Shown here piece after piece: positions 52,561 to 61,566 of a DNA stretch of 64,000 nt. This DNA comes from Phyllobacterium zundukense (GTDB taxonomy: Bacteria > Pseudomonadota > Alphaproteobacteria > Rhizobiales > Rhizobiaceae). The translations under genes and the position numbers were made by a program. The stretch covers positions 522,769-586,768 of the forward strand of contig NZ_CP104971.1 of assembly GCF_025452195.1 (NCBI RefSeq). The letters are read 5' to 3'. The notes under the pieces were generated by a model, which saw nothing but the letters and a program-made list of their open reading frames with translations, made no database searches and was not told the origin of the DNA. Position 1 is the stretch's first letter. Every line of letters begins with the position of its first letter.

Positions 52561-52652
52561 GATGATTCCCTTTATCAAACGAGACAAGCCCGCGTCTTTC
52601 TATGCGGGCACAAACGGATTGGCCACCCTTATACAAGCCGGTTAACGGTTCT

Positions 52653-52670
52653 ATGACACTTATACGAAAG
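52653..52670 (-). promoter_or_regulatory. Pho-box-like site for the leftward binding-protein operon
   Basis: On the minus strand this reads CTTTCGT-ATAA-GTGTCAT, two half-sites at an 11-bp period with 5/7 and 6/7 matches to CTGTCAT and an AT-rich spacer. It is one of two such sites in the 251-bp divergent gap. Confidence 0.55.
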
Positions 52671-52738
52671 TCGCACTTTGCCTGTCGAGTACCATCGAAA
52701 TGGCGAAAATGTACAATTGCAGCTTCAATATTTTTCGC

Positions 52739-52756
52739 TTGTCACGTGGCTGTTAC
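52739..52756 (+). promoter_or_regulatory. Pho-box-like site for the rightward phosphodiester importer operon
   Basis: TTGTCAC-GTGG-CTGTTAC: half-sites 6/7 and 6/7 to CTGTCAC with 11-bp period, 55 bases upstream of ATG 52812. Confidence 0.6.
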
Positions 52757-52811
52757 GAACAGAAAGTACAAGAAAAAATGCACAGCTGCGCAACAAGGGT
52801 GGAACTGAAAT

Positions 52812-53915
52812 ATGCGGCCATTTCTCTCGGTCGAGAAGATGAGCGTTGGCTACGGCACAACGACCGTTCTCGATAAGCTTGACCTCGGTATTCATAAGGG
52901 CGAATTTGTCGCTTTGCTGGGCTCGTCGGGCTGCGGAAAAACCACATTGTTGCGCACGATCGCGGGATTTGCCAAGCCATTTTCTGGGTCTATCCAGGTG
53001 GCGGATCGCGATGTCACGCAAATGCGGCCGGACAAACGCGGCATGGCGCTGGTTTTCCAGTCCTATGCTCTCTGGCCGCACATGACTGTTGCCCAGAACA
53101 TCGGCTATGGGCTGAAGTTGCAGAGGCAGTCGCGTGAAAGTATCGCCGCGCGGGTCAACGACATGCAGAATCTGCTTGGCCTTGCGGGACTTGGCGATCG
53201 TAAACCTGGACAGCTTTCCGGCGGACAGCGGCAGCGCGTCGCGCTCGGCCGGGCGTTGGCGATCGATCCGGAAATCCTGCTGCTTGATGAGCCACTTTCC
53301 AATCTCGATGCGCGCATTCGCCTGACGGTGCGCCACGAGATTCGGTCCCTGCAGAAGCGGCTCGGTATCACTGCGATCCATGTCACCCACGACCGCGAAG
53401 AAGCGATGGTGATGGCAGACCGCATCGTCATCATGAATGCAGGCCATATTGAACAGGAGGGGTCACCGGAAGACGTTTACAACAAACCCGCCTCCCCTTT
53501 CGTGGCAGCGTTCATGGGGGCTGAGAATCTTTTGTCGATGCAGGCGCGTGTCCATGGCGACCAGGTCGAACTCATGGAAGGTTCGTTCAACCCGTCGACC
53601 ATCACAGCACGTGCCGGGCGAACATTGGCAACCGGCCCGGTTGAACTGCGGTTCCGTGCCGAGGCCGCACGACTTGCAAGTCCTTCAGATAGGACGGCGC
53701 TGGAACCGGGCGCGCTGGAGCTACGCGGCCAGGTTACAAGCGTCAGCTATCCGGGTGGGCATTGGCGTCACGCGATCAGGCTGGGTGAGAACGAGATCCT
53801 TGTCGATGCTGATACGCCCTTCAATCAGGGCGAGACGGTAAGAGTGTGCATTCCAGCCAAGTCGCTTTTTATCTTCAACGTTGTCGAAGGCGCGGCTGAG
53901 GCACGCGCGCATTAA
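52812..53915 (+). CDS. ABC transporter ATP-binding protein (PotA/PhnT type)
   Basis: The 367-residue ATPase has Walker A GSSGCGKTT, signature LSGGQRQRVALGRAL, Walker B ILLLDEPLSNLDARI and a C-terminal TOBE_2 domain ending VRVCIPAKSLFIFNV. It heads a rightward operon with its binding protein, two permeases, a LacI regulator and a phosphodiesterase. Its nearest relatives by layout are 2-aminoethylphosphonate, spermidine and glycerophosphodiester importers; the adjoining enzyme favours a phosphodiester. Confidence 0.93.
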   Translation: MRPFLSVEKMSVGYGTTTVLDKLDLGIHKGEFVALLGSSGCGKTTLLRTIAGFAKPFSGSIQVADRDVTQMRPDKRGMALVFQSYALWPHMTVAQNIGYGLKLQRQSRESIAARVNDMQNLLGLAGLGDRKPGQLSGGQRQRVALGRALAIDPEILLLDEPLSNLDARIRLTVRHEIRSLQKRLGITAIHVTHDREEAMVMADRIVIMNAGHIEQEGSPEDVYNKPASPFVAAFMGAENLLSMQARVHGDQVELMEGSFNPSTITARAGRTLATGPVELRFRAEAARLASPSDRTALEPGALELRGQVTSVSYPGGHWRHAIRLGENEILVDADTPFNQGETVRVCIPAKSLFIFNVVEGAAEARAH

Positions 53916-53988
53916 CACAAATTGGATGCCGCGGACCTGGCCGCCAAACAACACTGCTACCTTTCACTTTTCTCAATGGAGATAACAA

Positions 53989-55122
53989 ATGAAAACACTT
54001 CTAGTCTCTCTTATCCTCGGACTGGCGGGGACTCCCGCTGCAGCTGGCGATCTCACGGTTTTGACAGCTGGTGATCAGAACATGGTCGACTACATCAACG
54101 ACTATCTCGGCCCTCTCTTCGAGAAGGAAAATCCGGGGACGACGGTTCGCGTCGTTGGCACAGGCCCAGGGGACGCCGGATCGCAGAAGATCGTCGAGCG
54201 GTTCGATGCACAGGCAAAGGCCAATGTCGACAAATGGGACGCTGACGTCGCCGTTGTGCATGAGAAATTCGCCGGGCCGTTGGTCAAGAACGGTTATCTT
54301 GAATCGTATCGCTCGAAGATACCTTCCGGAGAGATGGTCACCAGCGAAAAGGCAAAGATGGCGCTCGGCGCAAATGTCGATGGTTATGTCATGCCGATGT
54401 TTTCAAGCCAGACAGCGATTGCATATAACCCGGCGCTGATTTCCAATCCACCCAAGAGCTACGAAGAGCTTGTTACTTGGGCCAAACAGAATCCGAAGCA
54501 GTTCGGCTATAATGGCATCAAGGGTGGAGCGTCAGGGGTCAGTTTCGTCATGGGCTGGATCTATGCCTTCGGCGACGGCGACGCCAACAAACTGATGAAT
54601 GGTCCATTCGAGGAAGCCGAGACCAAAAAATGGGACAAGGCTTTCGCCAGTTTGAAGGATTTCACAACCAACGCCACCCTTACCCCCGGCAATGCTGGCA
54701 CATTGGATATGCTCAGCCGCGGCGAAATTGCCATGGGGCCGGTCTGGGTCGACATGTTCTATTCGTGGCAGGCGGATGGCAAATTGCCACCCGAAATGAA
54801 GTTGTTCCTGCCCGCGCCGGGTATGCCAGGACAACCGATGCATTATGTCATTCCGTCCAAGAGCCCGAACACCGAACTGGCAGAAAAATTCGTTGCGCTT
54901 GCGACAAGCCCGAAAGTCCAGGCCGATGGTATCGTCAAGCGATTCAACTGGTACCCCGGGATCGATGCGAAATTCGTGCAGCCCGAACTGGACAAAGCCA
55001 GCTGGGACAAGCTCTTCGTCGATATTTCCCCGGACGATCTCGCAACCAAAGCCAAGCCTTTCCCGATCGCACCATATAACTCGGCGATCCTCGAGGCTTA
55101 TGAAAAGAACGTAGCCAACTAA
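53989..55122 (+). CDS. ABC transporter substrate-binding protein of the PotD/family-1 type
   Basis: The 377-residue protein has a signal peptide (SLILGLAGTPAAAGDL) and begins its mature part LTVLTAGDQNMVDYINDYLG, a layout shared by spermidine/phosphonate-binding proteins. FSSQTAIAYNPALISNPPKS and PMHYVIPSKSPNTELAEKF are typical. It follows its ATPase after 73 bases. The ligand is not deducible; a phosphodiester is inferred from the operon. Confidence 0.93.
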   Translation: MKTLLVSLILGLAGTPAAAGDLTVLTAGDQNMVDYINDYLGPLFEKENPGTTVRVVGTGPGDAGSQKIVERFDAQAKANVDKWDADVAVVHEKFAGPLVKNGYLESYRSKIPSGEMVTSEKAKMALGANVDGYVMPMFSSQTAIAYNPALISNPPKSYEELVTWAKQNPKQFGYNGIKGGASGVSFVMGWIYAFGDGDANKLMNGPFEEAETKKWDKAFASLKDFTTNATLTPGNAGTLDMLSRGEIAMGPVWVDMFYSWQADGKLPPEMKLFLPAPGMPGQPMHYVIPSKSPNTELAEKFVALATSPKVQADGIVKRFNWYPGIDAKFVQPELDKASWDKLFVDISPDDLATKAKPFPIAPYNSAILEAYEKNVAN

Positions 55123-55152
55123 TATCTTCTATTGGGCCGTTGACATTTGTCG

Positions 55153-56004
55153 ATGGCCCCCTCCCCTCTCCGGAACTTTTTGATGCAGACGCGCCTTCTC
55201 GCACTCCTCCTTGTTCTTCCGGCACTGATCATGATCGTGCTGTTTTTCATCGTGCCGCTGTTTGCGTCGATCCTCGGTGCATTCGAGGTCGGCGACAGTT
55301 TTGGCCTCGGCAATTTCAGCAAATCGTTCGATCTCTATTCGAGGGACATGATCTTCACCGTGGTCATCGTCTCCATTTCGACCGCGCTCATCGGACTTTT
55401 GTCTATCGCGATTGGCGGATATCTTACCCTTGGCGAGAATCCGCGTTCCGTTGCCATCCTGCGCTGGCTTTATCGCTGGCCGATGTTCATTCCTTTTATC
55501 GTTGTCGGTCAGGTCTTGCGCACCTTTCTTGCCAAAAACGGGCTGATGAACAACATCCTTGTCAGTCTTGGAATATTGACACCTTTGCAGACGACAGGGT
55601 TTCTCGACTGGCGCGGTATTGTGATTGCTTTCGTCTGGAAGCAGACGCCGTTCGTGACGCTGCTTGTTGCCGGAGCTATGGCATCGCTCGATCGCAGTAC
55701 GATAGAAGCCGCACGCAATCTTGGCGCTTCGCGCCTGCGTATTCTCATCGAGATTGTCGTGCCGCAGATCTCCGGCACGTTGCTCGTCGGTTTGATCCTT
55801 TCCTTCGTCACCATGATGTCTGTGCTGTCCGTCCCGCTGATGATCAACGCCCAGTCGCCAACGATGCTGACCGCCGATATCGCTTTTCGGATCAATGCCC
55901 ATGGTGATTACGGCGTCGCCAACGCACTCGGCATGATTTCTTTGCTTTTGACGGCTGGTGTGGCACTGATATATCTGCGTCAGACAATGAAGGATCGCTT
56001 ATGA
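55153..56004 (+). CDS. ABC transporter permease (PotB type)
   Basis: The 283-residue membrane protein has six segments and the EAA motif IEAARNLGASRLRILIEIV. It has ATG 55153 or an upstream TTG at 55147. It pairs with the following permease. Confidence 0.92.
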   Translation: MAPSPLRNFLMQTRLLALLLVLPALIMIVLFFIVPLFASILGAFEVGDSFGLGNFSKSFDLYSRDMIFTVVIVSISTALIGLLSIAIGGYLTLGENPRSVAILRWLYRWPMFIPFIVVGQVLRTFLAKNGLMNNILVSLGILTPLQTTGFLDWRGIVIAFVWKQTPFVTLLVAGAMASLDRSTIEAARNLGASRLRILIEIVVPQISGTLLVGLILSFVTMMSVLSVPLMINAQSPTMLTADIAFRINAHGDYGVANALGMISLLLTAGVALIYLRQTMKDRL

Positions 56005-56813
56005 CGGCTCAAATCGATCTCTGGTGGCTGCCGCGGGCCTTCATTCTTGGGCTCCTCGCCTTCATCATTTTCGGGCCACTGACCAATCTGCTTTTGTGGA
56101 CAGTAGCGGAGAAATGGTATTTCCCGCATATGTTGCCATTGGAATACGGATTCACTTTCTGGCAGAGGGTATTCTCGCCGCGTGGGAATGCGATGGCGTC
56201 ATTGATGACGAGCATCGTCGTCGCGACGCTCACCGTTGTGGCGTCGCTAGTCTTGGCAATTCCCGCAGGCTATGCTCTATCGCGGCTGAAACTTCCGTTT
56301 CGCGGTTTGATCCTTCTCGCATTCCTTATCCCTCAGGCTTTCCCCAACCTTCCGGTTTACGTAAACATAGCTCGGTTTTTTTACGAGATCGGCCTTAACG
56401 GAACCATCGCCGGTGTCGTCATAGTGCACGTGACACATGGTCTGGTTTACGCGGTATGGATTGCTACGGCGGCATTTTCAGCAGTGGATATCGATCTCGA
56501 AGAAGCGGCGCGTTCAATTGGTGCCGGGCCGTTTCGCGCGTTTCGCGATGTCACGCTTCCCCTTGCCGCTCCCGGTCTCATGGCCAGTGCTATCTTCGTT
56601 TTCCTGGAGTCGCTCGACGAATTTACCGGCAGCTATTTTGTCGGCGCGCCCGTCGTGAATACACTGCCCCTATTGCTATACACTGCGGGTTCAGGCGGAA
56701 ATTATCAGATTGCGTCAATCACCGCTCTGCTGTTACTCGTACCTTCGATTGGCTTCATGCTGGTGGTGGAGCGATTCTTGCGGGCAGACGTGCTTTCCAA
56801 GGTCGGACATTGA
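56001..56813 (+). CDS. ABC transporter permease (PotC type)
   Basis: The 270-residue membrane protein has the EAA motif LEEAARSIGAGPFRAFRDVT and six segments. Its ATG overlaps the PotB-type stop (ATGA at 56001-56004). Together the two permeases give the heterodimer that the single ATPase gene serves. Confidence 0.92.
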   Translation: MTAQIDLWWLPRAFILGLLAFIIFGPLTNLLLWTVAEKWYFPHMLPLEYGFTFWQRVFSPRGNAMASLMTSIVVATLTVVASLVLAIPAGYALSRLKLPFRGLILLAFLIPQAFPNLPVYVNIARFFYEIGLNGTIAGVVIVHVTHGLVYAVWIATAAFSAVDIDLEEAARSIGAGPFRAFRDVTLPLAAPGLMASAIFVFLESLDEFTGSYFVGAPVVNTLPLLLYTAGSGGNYQIASITALLLLVPSIGFMLVVERFLRADVLSKVGH

Positions 56814-56817
56814 AAAC

Positions 56818-57867
56818 ATGAAATCTAAAAACAAGCACGCTTCCAATGACGACAAGCAGTACGTCAGTGCGCTGCAGGTCGCGAAACACGCGGGTGTATC
56901 CCGCTCGGCGGTGTCGAGGGCCTTTACACCAGGAGCAAGCGTTTCGGCCAAAAAACGCGAGAAGATCATGGAGGCCGCGGAAGCGCTTGGCTATCAGGTC
57001 AACGATCTAGCGCGTGGTCTTCTGGCTCGAAGGAGCCGGCTCGTGGGTTTGGTCGTCACCAATCCCGAACTCGGCTATCGCTCACATCTGGTTGCAGCGC
57101 TGACCAAGGCGCTCATTCACCGGGGTAGTGTTCCCATAGTGATCAACACCGGCCGCACCGAAGAAGAACTCGTTGCGGCACAAAAGACGCTTTTTGGTTA
57201 TCGCGCAGAAGCGACCATTATCCTCTCCGGTTCACCGCCCTCGTCTTTCGTTGATCTAGCCCGCCGCAATGGCCAGCCATTGATCGTTCTTGGCCGCTCG
57301 GAAACGGGAGCAGATGATGTCAATATCGACAATGAAGGCGCCGGCCGCGAGGCGGCCCGGTTTTTTCTCGCCGATGGCACAAAGAAGTTGGGCTTTGCCG
57401 GTGCGCTGCCGGGCACACCCACGACGATCGAACGCGAGTACGGGTTCCGGCTGGAAGCGGAGCTCCATGGTGCTACTGTCCTGACCGGAAATGGTAAGAA
57501 TTCGGACTATGCGGGCGGGCAGGAAGCCGCTCAGCAGCTTTTCGCTGTTGAAAGCGACCGCCCTGATGCCGTGTTCTGCGCCAATGATCTTGTGGCATTT
57601 GGCTTGATTGATTATGTGCGGAAACACACAAAACTTTCGATCCCGGAAGATCTTTCCATTGTCGGATTCGATGATATTCCGGAGGCGTCATGGGATGCCT
57701 ACAATCTCACGACCTTTCAGCAGGACGCGAGCACTATGGCGGCGCATGCAGTGGCACTTCTCGATCGCCGCCAGGCGGAACCTGACCGCCCGCCTGCTCA
57801 TGAACGCTTGAATACACGTCTTATCCTGCGCGGCAGCGCGCGTATTCCCGGGTCGTACAAATCCTAG
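56818..57867 (+). CDS. LacI family regulator in the phosphodiesterase operon
   Basis: The 349-residue protein has a LacI DNA-binding domain (VSALQVAKHAGVSRSAVSRA, hinge-like LARGLLARRSRLVGLVV) and the sensor domain (GFAGALPGTPTTIEREYGF, DAVFCANDLVAFGLIDYV). ATG 56818 lies four bases after the permease stop. A LacI regulator inside a Pho-box operon suggests a second, substrate-linked control on top of phosphate. Confidence 0.92.
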   Translation: MKSKNKHASNDDKQYVSALQVAKHAGVSRSAVSRAFTPGASVSAKKREKIMEAAEALGYQVNDLARGLLARRSRLVGLVVTNPELGYRSHLVAALTKALIHRGSVPIVINTGRTEEELVAAQKTLFGYRAEATIILSGSPPSSFVDLARRNGQPLIVLGRSETGADDVNIDNEGAGREAARFFLADGTKKLGFAGALPGTPTTIEREYGFRLEAELHGATVLTGNGKNSDYAGGQEAAQQLFAVESDRPDAVFCANDLVAFGLIDYVRKHTKLSIPEDLSIVGFDDIPEASWDAYNLTTFQQDASTMAAHAVALLDRRQAEPDRPPAHERLNTRLILRGSARIPGSYKS

Positions 57868-57889
57868 AAAAACTCCTGGAACTTCCTGC

Positions 57890-58663
57890 ATGAAAATTAT
57901 CCAAGTGACTGATCTGCATCTGGTGAAGCCGGGCGCAACCCTGTGTGGCCTTGATCCCCTGGCGCGTTTGCAGGCGTGCATCACCGACATCAACCAAAAT
58001 CACGGCGATGCCGAACTGGTAATCTTTACCGGCGATCTGAGTGACACTGGTGAGGAGATTACCTATCGGGTTCTGGCGGATGAACTCATGAAATTGCGCC
58101 CGCCTTTCCGTCTGATGCTCGGCAATCATGACGATCGCAATGCTTTTCTTAACGTCTTTGACGCCGTCCGTGCCGAGGAAGGCTTCGTCCAGAGTGTGGA
58201 AGACACCCGCGAAGGCAGGCTGATCATGCTGGATACGCAGGTTCCTGGGCGGCCAGAAGGTCGTCTGGATGAAACGCGATTGCGCTGGCTGCAGCAGCGC
58301 CTTATGGAGGCCAGGGGCCGTCCGGTGTTTCTGTTCTCACACCACCCGCCCTTTCCTATTTACATGCCGCTTTTGGACCGCATGGGCATCGTCGAAGCGG
58401 ATGCGCTCCACCCGCTCCTGAAGGAATATGGCAATGTCCGGCATATTTTTGCCGGCCATGCACACCGGCCGATCGCGGGGAGTTGGCGGGGCATTCCTGT
58501 CAGCGTCCTGCGCGGCACCAACCATCAGTCGGCACTGGATTTTTCGCCGGATAGAATTGCGGTTACGCACGAGCCGCCAGCCTATGCCGTGATTTTTATC
58601 GATGAGGAGAGCGTGGTTGCGCACTTTCACGATTTTCTTGATCGAACGGCGGCGTATCGCTGA
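57890..58663 (+). CDS. Calcineurin-like phosphodiesterase (GpdQ/CpdA type)
   Basis: The 257-residue enzyme has the ordered two-metal motifs: VTDLHLVKPG, TGDLSDTGEE, LGNHDDR, FLFSHHPPF and FAGHAHRPI. This set matches the cytoplasmic glycerophosphodiesterase/cAMP-phosphodiesterase family (GpdQ, RpdE). Encoded last in the importer operon, it probably releases phosphate monoester or alcohol from the imported phosphodiester. Confidence 0.92.
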   Translation: MKIIQVTDLHLVKPGATLCGLDPLARLQACITDINQNHGDAELVIFTGDLSDTGEEITYRVLADELMKLRPPFRLMLGNHDDRNAFLNVFDAVRAEEGFVQSVEDTREGRLIMLDTQVPGRPEGRLDETRLRWLQQRLMEARGRPVFLFSHHPPFPIYMPLLDRMGIVEADALHPLLKEYGNVRHIFAGHAHRPIAGSWRGIPVSVLRGTNHQSALDFSPDRIAVTHEPPAYAVIFIDEESVVAHFHDFLDRTAAYR

Positions 58664-58682
58664 TGCACTCGGTCGACTGTAA

Positions 58683-59153
58683 TTAATCGCGCGGCTTAGC
58701 CTTGTCGCTTTGATAGGCGCGGATGTGTTCTGAGGGAACGACGGAATACGTTTTGCGATAGAGCTTGGAAAACCGGCCGGGATTCGAAAAGTGGAGCTTG
58801 GCCGCCAGTTCCCTCACGGATGTTGCTTTCCCGCTGTAAATGATTTCATGGGCTGCAGCAATGCGGCTATTGAGAAGGACCTGGATCGGCGTGGCACCGC
58901 GGTATTTGCGAAACAGGCGCTGCAAGGCGCGGATATTGACGCCCGCGGCATTTGCGATGTCTGAAATGCTGACGAAATTGCAAATGTTATTTCGGATGAA
59001 CTCTTCGGCCAGAGCCAATTGCTGCAGGGGGTCGCGCGAAAATCCTGGCCTGTTGTTGAGCGTATATTGGACAGGGATCGTGTTCGCGCGCGCACTCGAT
59101 TCTTCGGCGCTGGGGATTCTCTGTCTGAAACTGTGAGCCGTATCATCTGCCAT
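58683..59153 (-). CDS. Short AraC-type DNA-binding protein
   Basis: The 156-residue protein consists almost only of the AraC HTH pair: ISDIANAAGVNIRALQRLFR and VRELAAKLHFSNPGRFSKLY. A ligand-sensing domain, usual in 280-residue AraC regulators, is missing. The frame is open to 59399, but that stretch (59154-59399) does not look like protein; ATG 59153 is preferred. Possibly a remnant of a larger regulator, or a stand-alone SoxS-like one. It is convergent with the phosphodiesterase gene. Confidence 0.8.
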   Translation of the reverse strand: MADDTAHSFRQRIPSAEESSARANTIPVQYTLNNRPGFSRDPLQQLALAEEFIRNNICNFVSISDIANAAGVNIRALQRLFRKYRGATPIQVLLNSRIAAAHEIIYSGKATSVRELAAKLHFSNPGRFSKLYRKTYSVVPSEHIRAYQSDKAKPRD

Positions 59154-59311
59154 TGTGAAATACCTGATCGAGTGTTGAAGATCCAAACCGGGGTAGAATA
59201 CAATCTGGCGTAGAAGAATTGTAGGCGTAAAACGTAGGATTGCATAACTTAATACGTCAGAGTCAAGGATTTGAAAATTGAACCTTAGTGTTATGTCCGC
59301 AAGCAAGCGGT

Positions 59312-59327
59312 GTTGACAGCTGTCAAC
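59312..59327. promoter_or_regulatory. Perfect 16-bp palindrome, operator candidate 1
   Basis: GTTGACAGCTGTCAAC is perfectly self-complementary. It is one of two copies 67 bp apart between divergent genes, the spacing and symmetry expected of a dimeric regulator binding twice. Confidence 0.55.
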
Positions 59328-59378
59328 CCAGCAGTTGGGCTCACCAAGAGGCAAGCCCGCTGTTTCTTTTGGAGACGC

Positions 59379-59394
59379 GTTGACAGCTGGCAAC
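59379..59394. promoter_or_regulatory. 16-bp palindrome with one mismatch, operator candidate 2
   Basis: GTTGACAGCTGGCAAC differs from the copy at 59312-59327 at one base. It lies nearer the transpeptidase gene. Confidence 0.55.
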
Positions 59395-59497
59395 GACATC
59401 TCTCAGAAGGTTAAGACGCTTCTATTTAATTCATCGTTTGTAAACCACATTTCCATACAGTTTGAACGATTGCCAATATTTGTAAGCGAGTACGAAA

Positions 59498-60238
59498 TTG
59501 TCCCAGCGTAAACAGGCATCCACGACCAAACAGCCAATCCCGGCGATCTCTCGGCGCCACCTCCTGTCGGGTGCCGGGTCCATGGCCGTACTCGGAATAG
59601 CGGGCTGCACCCAAACGGCATTCGAACTGCCAACTATGGAAATAGACGCGATGCCGACCAGCGGCATACGGCCGCAAATCAGTATTGATAAATCCGTCAC
59701 TGTCCCAGATGTTATGTACGCCGCCGTGCAGGAGGGGCCGTACTCGCTCCCCGCAGTTCCATATCAGAAGGTCCCAGTTCAGTTTCGGCGTCAAATAGTT
59801 GTCGATCCCACAGGCGAGCAGCCGGGTACGATTGTCGTCCGCCTGCAGGAGCGTTTTCTTTACCTGGTCCAACCCGGCGGTGATGCCATTCGTTATGGCG
59901 TCGGGATCGGCAAAGACGGCTTCCTTTGGAGCGGGCGCGCCAATATCCAGTATAAGAAAGAATGGCCACGGTGGACGCCGCCACGCGAAATGATTCAGCG
60001 CAAGCCGGAATTGGCCAAATATCAGAATGGCATGGACCCGGGTCCACAAAATCCTCTGGGAGCAAGGGCTCTCTACATTTTCAAGGACGGCGTCGATACC
60101 GGCTATCGGATTCACGGATCGCCGGAATGGTGGTCGATCGGACAGTCGATGTCATCCGGCTGCGTGCGCTTGATCAATCAGGACATTATTGATCTTTATA
60201 GTCGGGTCCCCGGAAAAGCGACGGTCGTGGTTGGCTAG
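59498..60238 (+). CDS. L,D-transpeptidase (YkuD family)
   Basis: The 246-residue protein has the catalytic motif HGSPEWWSIGQSMSSGCVRL (histidine and SxGCxR cysteine) near its end. The N-terminus is unusual in holding both a twin-arginine-like SRRHLLSGAGSMAV and a lipobox-like LGIAGC, so it may be exported by Tat and anchored as a lipoprotein. It cross-links peptidoglycan or attaches envelope proteins. TTG 59498 is the only in-frame start upstream of the signal peptide; no strong ribosome site is visible. Confidence 0.88.
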   Translation: MSQRKQASTTKQPIPAISRRHLLSGAGSMAVLGIAGCTQTAFELPTMEIDAMPTSGIRPQISIDKSVTVPDVMYAAVQEGPYSLPAVPYQKVPVQFRRQIVVDPTGEQPGTIVVRLQERFLYLVQPGGDAIRYGVGIGKDGFLWSGRANIQYKKEWPRWTPPREMIQRKPELAKYQNGMDPGPQNPLGARALYIFKDGVDTGYRIHGSPEWWSIGQSMSSGCVRLINQDIIDLYSRVPGKATVVVG

Positions 60239-60375
60239 ACGCTCCAAATGCGTTACTAATTCAAAGCAGTCCCTCAAAATGATTCATCCGGTGTTGCCGC
60301 CGGGATCCAGCAACTCCCCAACGGAAGCTAAATTGTATATAGCGTCTGTTTAATCAATCGTTTACCATAATTTCA

Positions 60376-61566
60376 ATGGTTTATGATTCTGGTGAGTTAT
60401 CCTTCAATGATCTACTTCAACCCGTCGTTGCTGCCGAAGATGCGTTGGCGCGACTTGATGACAGGGTTGGTCGCAAGAATGATCTCGGCGAAACGAATGG
60501 ACGCCGGACGCGCGATGGGCTTTTGCGCGAAAATGAGGGTTGGATAGAACGCTCGCATTTCGTAGAGGCGTGTAATGCTCTCTGGTTGGCAGGAGAGCTT
60601 GTTCATGTCGAAGATTTAGTTCTTCATGATGCACGCATGGACATCCGCACTCCGACACATGAGCTAACAAGGGCTCATGCCATTTTGCGTACGCGCCGCC
60701 AGATTGCTGCGAGCCCGCCGCCTTGGCCGTTCAGTTCGAAAGGTCTCGCTAGCCTGCGCGGGCGGGCAATCAGCGAGTTAACTGTGCTGTCTCAGGAAAA
60801 CGTGCCAGCGGTTGAACCCGTTGCGGATGATGAGCTCGAGGTCAAATCAGACGCCGAAAACGCGTTCGAAGACGAACTGGCCAAATTGGATGCGTTGCTG
60901 GTCCACGCCTCACGGCTGCTTGCGCAACCAGTAGAGGCTGGCGGGGGGAGGGGAGGGAGCAAACCTTCAACGACGGACCTCACACCGGATGGCGACCCGT
61001 TGGTATATGATCCGGATTGGGATGAAGATGCGCGGATCGAGCGGTGGTTGGCAGTTCATGACCGGAGTCGTGGTTTGCCGCCACTTCTTGCAGCTGCAGT
61101 GGTTTGGGACGCTTGGGAGAATATCGAACCGCTGCAACATCAGCACTGGCTGGGTCCAATGCTCGTCTCCGCCATGCTGAGAGAACGGGGCAAGACGAGA
61201 TCGCATCTCGCAGCCTTCAATGCGGGATTGCGCTCCATTCCGCGTGACCGCCGCCGTTCCCGCGATCATACGACACGGCTTATTGCATTTCTGGAAGCGG
61301 TTCAGATATCGAGCATGGCAAATCTGAAGGAAGTCGAACGGCTGAGTCTTGCGCGTATGCAAATGGAACGAAAATTGAAGGATCGACGCTCCACATCAAG
61401 CCTTCCCGGCATGATCGATCTCATTTTATCGCGGCCCATGGTATCAACAGCTCTGATTGCCAAGGAATTGAAGATCTCGCAACGCGGGGCGCTCAATCTC
61501 ATCAGTGAACTTGGCGTGCGGGAAATGACGGGCAGGGGGCGTTACCGCGCTTGGGGGATCGTCTGA
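60376..61566 (+). CDS. RHE_PE00001-family protein with DUF1612 and HTH domains
   Basis: The 396-residue protein matches the DUF1612/helix-turn-helix family known chiefly from Rhizobium plasmids. Features seen: VAAEDALARLDDRVGR and GLLRENEGWIERSHFVEAC in the N-terminal part, an acidic linker (residues 155-215), HDRSRGLPPLLAAAVVWDAW in the centre and a terminal helix-turn-helix (MVSTALIAKELKISQRGALN, LGVREMTGRGRYRAWGIV). Function unknown; the family occurs in mobile or plasmid-like regions. Confidence 0.88.
   Translation: MVYDSGELSFNDLLQPVVAAEDALARLDDRVGRKNDLGETNGRRTRDGLLRENEGWIERSHFVEACNALWLAGELVHVEDLVLHDARMDIRTPTHELTRAHAILRTRRQIAASPPPWPFSSKGLASLRGRAISELTVLSQENVPAVEPVADDELEVKSDAENAFEDELAKLDALLVHASRLLAQPVEAGGGRGGSKPSTTDLTPDGDPLVYDPDWDEDARIERWLAVHDRSRGLPPLLAAAVVWDAWENIEPLQHQHWLGPMLVSAMLRERGKTRSHLAAFNAGLRSIPRDRRRSRDHTTRLIAFLEAVQISSMANLKEVERLSLARMQMERKLKDRRSTSSLPGMIDLILSRPMVSTALIAKELKISQRGALNLISELGVREMTGRGRYRAWGIV

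Larger units (their letters stand above)
59154..59497. promoter_or_regulatory. Intergenic region with a pair of palindromes
   Basis: The 344-bp region separates the leftward AraC-type gene and the rightward transpeptidase gene. It contains the two related palindromes listed separately at 59312 and 59379, and an AT-rich stretch upstream of the transpeptidase. Confidence 0.5.

Noticed and set aside
59154..59399. N-terminal extension of the AraC-type protein
   Set aside because: The extension contains the two operator-like palindromes and has no protein-like character.
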